Assembly (NCBI GenBank): GCA_001001205.1
Contig: LCKE01000014.1
Span: 1 to 32,660, forward strand
Source of the DNA: Parcubacteria group bacterium GW2011_GWF2_45_11
GTDB lineage: Bacteria > Patescibacteriota > Patescibacteriia > UBA1558 > UBA10009
DNA: 32,660 nt
Reading direction: 5' to 3'
How positions within the stretch are numbered: position 1 is the stretch's first letter; each line of letters opens with the position of its first letter. The notes under the pieces were generated by a model. That model did no database searches. It was not told the DNA's origin and worked only from the letters and a program-made list of their open reading frames with translations. Shown here piece after piece: positions 19,912-27,412 of this stretch. Position numbers and translations under genes: made by a program.

Positions 19912-21096
19912 TTACAAAAGCGGCCTAGAATAAGCTGTCGTCAGGCTCTCCAGATAGGCCGAATTAATGGAGGCTAAGGCTGTTGCCGGCGGCAGGCAAA
20001 ATTGACGGTAATTATCATGATGTAGCCGGTCCAAGCCGACTGCTTGCTCAACTTTAAAATCGCCGATGGCGGTTCTTTTTAATTCTTCCACAAGGGCACC
20101 GGTCCCTAAGCTTTGACCCAGGTCATGGGCCAAAGTTCTGATGTAAGTACCGGCTGAACATTTAACCTGAAGATTGATGATTGGCGATTGATGATAGTCA
20201 TCTTTCAAGCTTAAATCATAAATCATAATTTCAGAAGCTTTTCTCTCCACCACCTTGCCCAGTCTGGCCAGCTGATATAATTTTTTACCAGCGACTTTTT
20301 TGGCCGAATACATCGGTGGCAGTTGCTGCTGCTTACCAATGAACAACGCTAATATTTTTTTAATTTGATCATGGGGAATTTGGATTTTATGGGAAATGGG
20401 GAATTTGGATTTGAAAATTTTTCCGGTTCTATCATACGTATCGGACTCTACTCCCAATCTGATTTCCGCTGCATATTCTTTGGGCAATAAATGAAACAAA
20501 TCAATCATTTTAGTCGCCTGACCCAAAGCGCAAATGAGCAGTCCGGTGGCGAACGGATCCAGAGTGCCGGCGTGGCCGATCTGCCTCAGTCCGGTAATTG
20601 ACCTGAGCTTGGCCACCACGTCATGCGAAGTCCAATCAACGTCTTTATCAACAAGCAAAAAACCGGCCGAAGCATCAAGCAGGGCTTTTTTAATATTTTT
20701 CCCCTTGCAGACGTCTTCATGAAACGGCTCTAATCTTTCTATCTTAAAATTAAGGCTGGAATTTAATTTTAAATCAGACAAGCCGCCGACAAAAGCCTGC
20801 TGGTCGTAACCTAAAGCGACAATCTCCGGTTTTTCGGTTCTGATAATTTTATAGGGATCAGCGGCGCCGCCCAAAACTATGGTGACGTTCGGCCATTTAT
20901 CGTTCAGCAAACTCCGTAAATGGGCCAGTCTTTGGCTCTCCGCATAATAAGGCTGAAAGCCTTTGGTCTTAAAAACATTAATGTCCCTGGCTAAAACTAT
21001 AACTAAAGAATCGCCCAGGGCGCGGGCCTGCTGGATTAAATTAAGATGTCCCGGATGGATGACATCAAAGGTTCCGGCTATTAATACCTTGACCAT
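19912..21096 (-). CDS. Fusion protein: N-terminal cytidylyltransferase/FAD-synthetase-like domain plus TruB tRNA pseudouridine synthase
   Basis: Single 394-aa ORF. Residues about 1-140: VLIAGTFDVIHPGHLNLIQQAR...; from about 147: LLVDKDVDWTSHDVVAKLR...IGHAGTLDPFATGLLICALGQATK (TruB). Confidence 0.9.
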   Translation of the reverse strand: MVKVLIAGTFDVIHPGHLNLIQQARALGDSLVIVLARDINVFKTKGFQPYYAESQRLAHLRSLLNDKWPNVTIVLGGAADPYKIIRTEKPEIVALGYDQQAFVGGLSDLKLNSSLNFKIERLEPFHEDVCKGKNIKKALLDASAGFLLVDKDVDWTSHDVVAKLRSITGLRQIGHAGTLDPFATGLLICALGQATKMIDLFHLLPKEYAAEIRLGVESDTYDRTGKIFKSKFPISHKIQIPHDQIKKILALFIGKQQQLPPMYSAKKVAGKKLYQLARLGKVVERKASEIMIYDLSLKDDYHQSPIINLQVKCSAGTYIRTLAHDLGQSLGTGALVEELKRTAIGDFKVEQAVGLDRLHHDNYRQFCLPPATALASINSAYLESLTTAYSRPLL

Positions 21097-21194
21097 ATTT
21101 AACTAATCTAATTATAGCGGAAACGCGCCAAGAAGACGAAATGGATGCTACGTATCATTAAATATTAAGCCCGCCGATTACCACCCGCCCAAGA

Positions 21195-21223
21195 TTGACA
21201 AAATAAACATTTCGGGCTATAAT
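21195..21223 (+). promoter_or_regulatory. Perfect consensus promoter TTGACA-17-TATAAT
   Basis: TTGACA 21195-21200, 17-nt spacer, TATAAT 21218-21223. Confidence 0.9.
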
Positions 21224-21227
21224 TGAA

Positions 21228-21241
21228 TGTTTACGTAAACA
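21228..21241. promoter_or_regulatory. 14-bp perfect palindrome TGTTTACGTAAACA at the predicted transcription start
   Basis: Direct reading; located 5-18 nt after the -10 box. Confidence 0.75.
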
Positions 21242-21268
21242 ATAACTCAAAACTCAAGGAGATTTCCC

Positions 21269-21862
21269 GTGAGACGACTCCGACTCATGGTTGTCGCGCT
21301 CGTGCTGATGATAAGCACGGCGCTGGCTGACCAGTACCAGCCGCCCCACCAGGCGGTGGTGGACTCGTTAGGTAACCATCTGGTTACCTATGAGTGGGTC
21401 AAATTTTCTTTCGATGACCAGTTCCACCACCCCAACGGTGATCTGTACCCCAAAAAATGGGGTGAGACAGTCTGGGTCTTGGCCCAGCCGCGCCAGGCCA
21501 ACCGCTTCCGCGGCTGGATGACCATCGGCGGTTTTGCCGCCGGTGCGGTTGATGGCTATAACCAGGGATATCTCCAGCACGGCTGGAGAACCTGGGACGA
21601 AGTGGAGCGGTTCGCCTGGATAGCCGGCGCCCCGATGTTTTGGGGCTTGGCGCTGGATAGTCAGTATCCAGACGCCTGCCGCTGGACCGGCGGACTCCAG
21701 GGCGGGTTGGCCGCTGTTTCCATTATCCGACATTCGGATAATGACGACGGCCAGACAATCGCTTTGGCAGCCGGAGCCGCGGCCGGCTCTTATATTGTGG
21801 GCTGGCTGTTGGATAAGTACCGCCACCGGCCGGCCAAGGGCTACCGGTACTATCTCAGGTAG
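21269..21862 (+). CDS. Small exported protein of unknown function; CDS tiled with perfect inverted repeats
   Basis: GTG start after aaggag (21256-), signal peptide MRRLRLMVVALVLMISTALA, own promoter and terminator. Confidence 0.8.
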   Translation: MRRLRLMVVALVLMISTALADQYQPPHQAVVDSLGNHLVTYEWVKFSFDDQFHHPNGDLYPKKWGETVWVLAQPRQANRFRGWMTIGGFAAGAVDGYNQGYLQHGWRTWDEVERFAWIAGAPMFWGLALDSQYPDACRWTGGLQGGLAAVSIIRHSDNDDGQTIALAAGAAAGSYIVGWLLDKYRHRPAKGYRYYLR

Positions 21863-21871
21863 CCTTCATCT

Positions 21872-21909
21872 CCCCCGTCAAGGCTTAGGCTTTGACGGGG
21901 GCGTTTTTT
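21872..21909 (+). terminator. Intrinsic terminator CCCCCGTCAA...TTGACGGGGG-cgtttttt
   Basis: 10-bp stem plus T-tract. Confidence 0.93.
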
Positions 21910-22024
21910 ATCTGCCAATTTTTACGAAATATCCGCCCGGCTCGCCATTATGGCAGACGGGTACAATACCCGTTATACAAAATAACCGGTAACGTCTCAG
22001 CTATTAAGCCTCAATCTGTAATCT

Positions 22025-24148
22025 TCATTTTTTAATTTTGAATTTTGGATTTTGCATTTTTAATCTTTTAATCTGATCCCTGAGCCCAGCCGCTTCTTCA
22101 AACGCCAGATTCTCCGCCGCCAGCTGCATCTGATTTTCCAAATCGGCAATAAGCCGGCTTAATTCGTCCTGAGGAATTTGCCGATAGTCTTTTAGTCTTT
22201 TAGTCTTTAAATCCTTATCTTCCATATTGGATCGCAAATCATCCCTGATGTCTTTTTTTATGGATCGCGGCGTAATGCCATGCCGCCGATTATATTCCGC
22301 CTGAATCACCCGTCTTCTGTCCACCTCCGCCATCGCCCGCTTCATGGAACCGGTAATTTTGTCGGCGTACATAATCACTTTGCCGTCCTGATGGCGGGCC
22401 GCCCGGCCCATGGTCTGGATTAAAGATGTTTCTGATCTTAAAAAGCCTTCCTTATCGGCATCCAAAATCACCACCAGGGAGACTTCCGGCAAATCCAAGC
22501 CTTCCCGCAACAAATTAATGCCGATCAAGACGTCAAATTTGCCTAACCTTAAATCTCTTAAAATATCCAGACGATCCAAAGTCTCTATTTCCGAATGAAG
22601 ATACTGAACCTTGAGCTTAAGGTCCTGAAGATAGTCAGTCAGTTCTTCCGCCAGGCGCTTTGTCATGGTGGTCACCAGCACCCGGTTTTTTTGTTTTATG
22701 GTTTGTTTGATTTCTTTAATTAAATCGTCAAGCTGGCCCCGGCTTTTCCGGACCTCCACCTCGGGATCCAACAAACCGGTCGGCCGGATCACCTGCTGGC
22801 TGACCGCCGAATTTGCCTCGTTAATCTTCAGGGTTAAATCATTAAAATCCACCAGCTCCTTGGCCAGCGCCCCGACCCTGACTTTTTTGGTCGCAATCCC
22901 GGACAAACGATACTCGTAAGCGGCTGGCGTGGCCGAAACATAAACAGCCTGATTAATGCGGCTGTTAAATTCCTTAAAATTCAAAGGCCGGTTATCAAAG
23001 GCCGAAGGCAGCCGAAAGCCGTACTCAATTAAAGTTTGCTTGCGGGAATGGTCGCCGGCGTACATGCCGCCGATCTGCGGCAAAGTCATGTGCGATTCGT
23101 CCACAAACATCAGAAAATCCTTGGGGAAATAATCAATCAAGGTGGACGGCGGCTCACCGGCTTGCCGGCCGGTTAAAAACCTGGAATAATTTTCAATCCC
23201 GTTGCAATAACCGGTCGCCACCATCATCTCTAAATCAAAATTAGTGCGCTGTTCAAGCCTCTGCGCTTCCAGCAACTGCCCCTGCTTTTTAAAATAGGCG
23301 ATTCTCTCGGCCAGCTCCCCCTTAACGGCTTTTAGCGACTCCTTAAATCTGGTTGCCGGAGCGACAAAATGCTTGACCGGAAAAATTCCCACGGTTTGCC
23401 TGTTGACATTTGAGCTTGAGTTATTTTTTGTTTTTTGCATCCCGGCAATTTGTTTACCGGTCAGCCAGTTGATCCGCGAAATCCTCTCAATTATATCGCC
23501 GTAAAACTCCACTCTAACCACTTCGTCAGCCGACTCCACCGGAAAAATTTCCACGATATCGCCTTTGACGGTAAAAGTCCCGCGGCCTAGAGCCGCGTCA
23601 TTGCGGGTAAACTGAATGGCGGTCAGTTTTTTTAACACTTCGTCAATTTTAATTTTTTGCCCGACTGTCAGCTGAACGTGCATGGCCTGATAATCGGCGG
23701 GACTGCCTAAGCCGTAAATGCAGGAAACCGAAGCGACAATGATGACGTCTCTCCTGGTTAACAAAGAATTGGTGGAAGCGTGCCGCAGGCGGTCAATTTC
23801 TTCGTTAATTTGCGTTTCCTTTTCTATGTAGGTGTCCGACCGGGGAATGTAAGCTTCCGGCTGGTAGTAATCGTAATAGCTGACAAAATAGTGGACCGCG
23901 TTTTCCGGAAAAAATTCCTTGAATTCGCTGGCCAGCTGGGCGGCCAAAGTTTTATTGTGGGAAATAATCAAAGTCGGCTTTTGCGCGGCGGCCATGACGT
24001 TGGCCATAGTGAAAGTTTTACCCGAGCCGGTCACGCCCAAAAGCGTCTGGTGCTTTTTACCAGCGTTCAATCCCCTGACCAGCTTATCAATCGCCTGAGG
24101 CTGGTCGCCTGTAGGCTTAAAATTAGATTGTAAGTTAAAATTTGGCAT
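22025..24148 (-). CDS. uvrB: Excinuclease ABC subunit B
   Basis: FKPTGDQPQAI...LLGVTGSGKTFTMANV...YYDYYQPEAYIP...GINLLREGLDLPEVSLV..., C-terminal UVR motif. Confidence 0.97.
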   Translation of the reverse strand: MPNFNLQSNFKPTGDQPQAIDKLVRGLNAGKKHQTLLGVTGSGKTFTMANVMAAAQKPTLIISHNKTLAAQLASEFKEFFPENAVHYFVSYYDYYQPEAYIPRSDTYIEKETQINEEIDRLRHASTNSLLTRRDVIIVASVSCIYGLGSPADYQAMHVQLTVGQKIKIDEVLKKLTAIQFTRNDAALGRGTFTVKGDIVEIFPVESADEVVRVEFYGDIIERISRINWLTGKQIAGMQKTKNNSSSNVNRQTVGIFPVKHFVAPATRFKESLKAVKGELAERIAYFKKQGQLLEAQRLEQRTNFDLEMMVATGYCNGIENYSRFLTGRQAGEPPSTLIDYFPKDFLMFVDESHMTLPQIGGMYAGDHSRKQTLIEYGFRLPSAFDNRPLNFKEFNSRINQAVYVSATPAAYEYRLSGIATKKVRVGALAKELVDFNDLTLKINEANSAVSQQVIRPTGLLDPEVEVRKSRGQLDDLIKEIKQTIKQKNRVLVTTMTKRLAEELTDYLQDLKLKVQYLHSEIETLDRLDILRDLRLGKFDVLIGINLLREGLDLPEVSLVVILDADKEGFLRSETSLIQTMGRAARHQDGKVIMYADKITGSMKRAMAEVDRRRVIQAEYNRRHGITPRSIKKDIRDDLRSNMEDKDLKTKRLKDYRQIPQDELSRLIADLENQMQLAAENLAFEEAAGLRDQIKRLKMQNPKFKIKK

Positions 24149-24314
24149 AATTAGCCAGCCTGCTCCGAAAATTTGGAACTTACTTCTTTAGGGGGTGGGT
24201 TTAAATTATGATTTTAGCTGAAATGATGGCGTAAATTTGAATAACAATAATATCATTATAACCCATTTTATTCAACATCAGCGAATTATCTGCCATATCC
24301 GTTTTCTTTGATTT

Positions 24315-24405
24315 ATCCAGCACCTTGCAGGAGTTCTTTTTACGGGGCCTAATACCCAGCACCAGAGATTGGTACTGGGAATACCCTTTAGAAAAAGTGT
24401 TGGAT
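24315..24405 (+). repeat. Structured intergenic element, copy 1 (GGGGCCTAATA-[hairpin]-GAATACCC within an outer ATCCAGCAC/GTGTTGGAT stem)
   Basis: Outer stem 24315-24323/24397-24405; inner CCCAGcACC...GGTaCTGGG; shares gcag-ag-ttcttt, ctaatacccagcac, gaataccct, aaagtg..ggatttat with copy 2. Confidence 0.8.
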
Positions 24406-24410
24406 TTATT

Positions 24411-24450
24411 GAAAAAAAATAGCCCCCGAAATTTCCGAAGAAATCGGGGG
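24411..24450 (-). terminator. Intrinsic terminator for the 24462-24935 minus-strand gene
   Basis: Minus strand: CCCCCGATTTCTTCGGAAATTTCGGGGG followed by ctattttttttc. Confidence 0.9.
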
Positions 24451-24461
24451 CAAAAAATCGT

Positions 24462-24935
24462 TTAATGGCCGAGCCAGCGCGTGCCAGCTTTAGGAATAAA
24501 CACTGTTACGCGCCTTTTTGCCTCGACTCTAATGGTCGAGGCACTGCTTCCACCCGGGCGCCACCGATATTGGGCCGTAAAATACTTAGCCAGACCCAAC
24601 TCGAATATTTCGCCCTTCTTCTCGTAGGTGACCCTGGTACCGGGCTGCCAAAACTCTGTTACCCGGGTGGCCAAACCACCGTCCACCGTAACGGTTACCG
24701 ATTCCACCCCTTGCCAATTTTTAAAGGCAAGGAAAAGAGTTTCCTCGACTTCTTTTGAGATAGTCGATTCAAAAATGAAAGTCTCCCCTTTCTCTAAGGA
24801 GACCGAATCCGGCCAATTATCCCAAGTCTCGGAGACTGAATGGTTTTTAATTACATAGGACTTGCCAATCAACTCGGCAAATCCGGCACCGACACTGACT
24901 TCAAGCGTCAATAAAACCAATAATAGGTGTTTCAT
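24462..24935 (-). CDS. Small exported protein of unknown function; CDS rich in perfect inverted repeats
   Basis: Start re-called at MKHLLLVLLTLEVSVGAGFA (24935) because it follows AAGGAG by 6-7 nt and begins a signal peptide; own promoter and terminator. Confidence 0.75.
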   Translation of the reverse strand: MKHLLLVLLTLEVSVGAGFAELIGKSYVIKNHSVSETWDNWPDSVSLEKGETFIFESTISKEVEETLFLAFKNWQGVESVTVTVDGGLATRVTEFWQPGTRVTYEKKGEIFELGLAKYFTAQYRWRPGGSSASTIRVEAKRRVTVFIPKAGTRWLGH

Positions 24936-25003
24936 GCTGCTCTCCTTTTGTTTTGCGACTTTGGTTTTTGAAACGGAACTACCTGAAATGAACAAGATAA
25001 AAA

Positions 25004-25032
25004 ATCTTAGCACATATCTTAATAGTTGTCAA
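25004..25032 (-). promoter_or_regulatory. Promoter TTGACA-17-TAAGAT for the 24462-24935 gene
   Basis: Minus-strand TTGACA (25027-25032), 17-nt spacer, TAAGAT (25004-25009). Confidence 0.85.
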
Positions 25033-25152
25033 GTAGGATATAAAACCGAAGCAGGCAGACCTCCCTATTTTGGGGTCTAAGGCGCAGGCGTTTAAAATCT
25101 CGTCTTAAGTAACATTGATTTTTCCCCTTAAAATTGCTACATTTATTACATT

Positions 25153-25734
25153 ATGATCGCCTATTTAATCGGCAAAGTTTTAATCAAAAAAACCAAATAC
25201 CTCATTCTGCTGACCAATAACACCGGCTATCAGGTATTTGTTAATGAAAAAACCCTGACGGCTTTAACCGAAAATCAGGAAGCGGCTTTGCATATCCATC
25301 ACCACGTTAAGGAAGACGCCGAAGAATTGTACGGCTTTTTGAATTTACCCGAACTGGAACTGTTTAAAAATCTGATTGCCATTTCCGGCGTGGGCCCCAA
25401 AAGCGCCCTGGGTGTGATGGCGCATTCCAGCGTGGAAGACATTATCGGCGCTATTTTATCGGAAGACCCGGCGCTCCTTAGAACCGTATCCGGCATCGGC
25501 CCTAAAACCGCCGAACGTATCGTGGTGGAACTTAAATCCAAAATCGGCTCGCTCTATAAAGATTCCAAAGACAGCTGGATTCAGGCCGCGCCCAAAGACG
25601 TGGAAGTTATTGAAGCCCTCTTAGGCTTGGGTTATTCCCGCAAAGAAGTCATGGATGTTGTCAGACAAATACCTGATAAACTGACGGAAACTTCGGACAA
25701 GATTAAAGGCGCCTTGAAATTACTGGCTAAATAA
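25153..25734 (+). CDS. ruvA: Holliday junction DNA helicase subunit RuvA
   Basis: MIAYLIGKV...AELYGFLNLPELELFKNLIAISGVGPKSALGVM...LLRTVSGIGPKTAERIVVELKSKI...ALLGLGYSRKEV. Confidence 0.95.
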   Translation: MIAYLIGKVLIKKTKYLILLTNNTGYQVFVNEKTLTALTENQEAALHIHHHVKEDAEELYGFLNLPELELFKNLIAISGVGPKSALGVMAHSSVEDIIGAILSEDPALLRTVSGIGPKTAERIVVELKSKIGSLYKDSKDSWIQAAPKDVEVIEALLGLGYSRKEVMDVVRQIPDKLTETSDKIKGALKLLAK

Positions 25735-25762
25735 TCATCAAAATCAATCCAGCGCTTTTTCT

Positions 25763-25880
25763 AATACCCTGCAGAGATTCTTTTCTAGAGGGTCTAATAC
25801 CCAGCACTCCGCTTAAGTATATTTATATAACTTTAGGGCGGTGCTTACGAATACCCTCCGTGAAAAGTGCGGGATTTATT
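25763..25880 (+). repeat. Structured intergenic element, copy 2
   Basis: ACCCTgcagagattcttttctAGAGGGTCTAATACCCAGCACtccgc...gcggtGCTtacGAATACCCTccgtgaaaagtgcgggatttat; homologous blocks with 24315-24405. Confidence 0.8.
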
Positions 25881-25934
25881 TTATCTTTTGATTTGTCTGA
25901 TGCTTGATTCTTTTAATTTGATAATTTTATCTTG

Positions 25935-26942
25935 ATGGAGCTAAAAATCCTTAACCAGGCCGAACTGGATAATTTTGTTGCCGGACAGCCGAACAGCCAG
26001 ATTTTGCAAAGCTTTGCTTGGGGCGAATTTCAAAAAAGCGTCGGCCGCCGGGTTTGGCGCTTTGGCGTTTTAGAAAATAACGATCTCCTGGCCAGCGCCC
26101 AAATTATCGGCCACCCCTTAAAACTTAAAAAAAGCTACCTCTACTGCCCGCGCGGCCCCCTGCTCAAGCAAACTTTAACGCCGGACAAGCAGGCGCAAAT
26201 TTTAAAATTAATTTTAAGCAAAGCCCGGGATCTGACCATACAAACCGCGCAAAGCGAAGAAATTTTTTTTAGAATAGAACCGACATTCCCGCTTCAGCCT
26301 TCAGCTTTCGGTCTGCGGTCAACCAAAAGCGTCCAGCCGGCCAAGACTCTCCTTTTGGATTTACGCCCGGCCCCGGCCGACTTGCTCAAAAACATGCATC
26401 CCAAAACGAGATATAACATCCAGCTGGCCGGAAAACAGGGCGTCATTATCAGACAGGGCAAGCCGGACGACTTTGAACAAGTCTGGCCGATGTTTCAGTC
26501 CACCGGCCAGCGCGATGGCTTTGGCTTGCATCCAAAAAATTATTACCGGGCCATGCTGAAAAATTTAGCCGCCGTGGAACTGTGGCTGGCGTTTTTAAAC
26601 GACAAAATCATCGCCGCGAGCTTAACCGCCTTTTACGGCGACACGGCCACCTATCTCCACGGAGCCTCGGATTATGATTTTAGAAAATTAATGGCTCCCC
26701 ATTGGCTGCAATGGCAAATAATTGAAGCGGCTAAGCAAAGAGGCTGTAAATATTATGATTTCCACGGCATTGCGCCCACCGACGACCCTAAACATCCCTG
26801 GCACGGCCTGACACGGTTTAAAAAAGGTTTTGGCGGGCAACCGGCCGCCTATCCCGGAACTTTTGACTTTATTTATGAAAAAAACTGGTATAATATATAT
26901 AAGCTTTTACGAACAGCTAACCGCTTAAAAAGAAAACAATGA
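25935..26942 (+). CDS. FemAB-family peptidyltransferase-like protein
   Basis: FAWGEFQKSVGRRVWRFGV..., LDLRPAPADLLKNMHPKTRYNIQLAGKQGV..., LHGASDYDFRKLMAPHWLQWQIIEAAKQRGCKYYDFHGI, FKKGFGG. Confidence 0.9.
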   Translation: MELKILNQAELDNFVAGQPNSQILQSFAWGEFQKSVGRRVWRFGVLENNDLLASAQIIGHPLKLKKSYLYCPRGPLLKQTLTPDKQAQILKLILSKARDLTIQTAQSEEIFFRIEPTFPLQPSAFGLRSTKSVQPAKTLLLDLRPAPADLLKNMHPKTRYNIQLAGKQGVIIRQGKPDDFEQVWPMFQSTGQRDGFGLHPKNYYRAMLKNLAAVELWLAFLNDKIIAASLTAFYGDTATYLHGASDYDFRKLMAPHWLQWQIIEAAKQRGCKYYDFHGIAPTDDPKHPWHGLTRFKKGFGGQPAAYPGTFDFIYEKNWYNIYKLLRTANRLKRKQ

Positions 26943-27320
26943 CCCTGGAAGATATCATTAACCTGGACGAAGTGGCAAACGATTGAGTGGCTAAACTGAG
27001 CGAAACAGACGGCGTTAAACCATCACCGGAATTGCTAACGATTTTGAACTAAAAAAGGAAAAAAATCTTAACGGAAATTAAAAACCTCACCGAGAACGTT
27101 AAGGTTAAAAAACAGCCGGCAAAAAATTTTTGAACAAGTTTGCTCCGGTTGCCGTAATATTTTTCTTTCTGCCATACCGCTTAAGTATTTTTACGTTGAC
27201 GGCAAAAAAGGCAAAAACTATAATATCACTAAACTGCCCTTAAACCAGTACCCGGCAAACCTGCCCCAGAATATTTTAACCATGATTGAACCGCGCCGCT
27301 GTTCCAAGTGCCGGAAATAA
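26939..27320 (+). pseudogene. Frameshifted remnant of a small zinc-ribbon-like protein gene
   Basis: MTLEDIINLDEVAND* at the 5' end; a different frame is open to 27320 and reads ...RQKIFEQVCSGCRNIFLSAIPLKYFYVDGKKGKNYNITKLPLNQYPANLPQNILTMIEPRRCSKCRK*. Confidence 0.7.
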
Positions 27321-27321
27321 T

Positions 27322-27410
27322 TCATAATTTCCAATTTTAAATAAATCCGGCACCCTAAGGGAAGGTAAGGCGTGACTGGATAAATTTCAAAAGTCTAAAT
27401 TCAAAATTCT
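27322..27410 (+). repeat. Diverged intergenic repeat, copy B
   Basis: attttaaataaatccggcaccctaaggg...ctggataaatttcaaaagtctaaatt; aligns with copy A. Confidence 0.7.
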
Positions 27411-27412
27411 CT

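Noticed and set aside
21368-21826. 152-aa antisense ORF inside the hairpin-rich gene
   Set aside because: Likely a shadow ORF; the plus frame has promoter, SD, signal peptide and terminator.
22190-22212. Short tandem cttttagt repeats
   Set aside because: Inside the uvrB C-terminal linker coding region (KTKRLKDYR); low-complexity coding sequence is sufficient explanation.
23780-24133. 117-aa ORF antisense to uvrB (and other ORFs antisense to uvrB and polA)
   Set aside because: Shadow ORFs over highly conserved genes.
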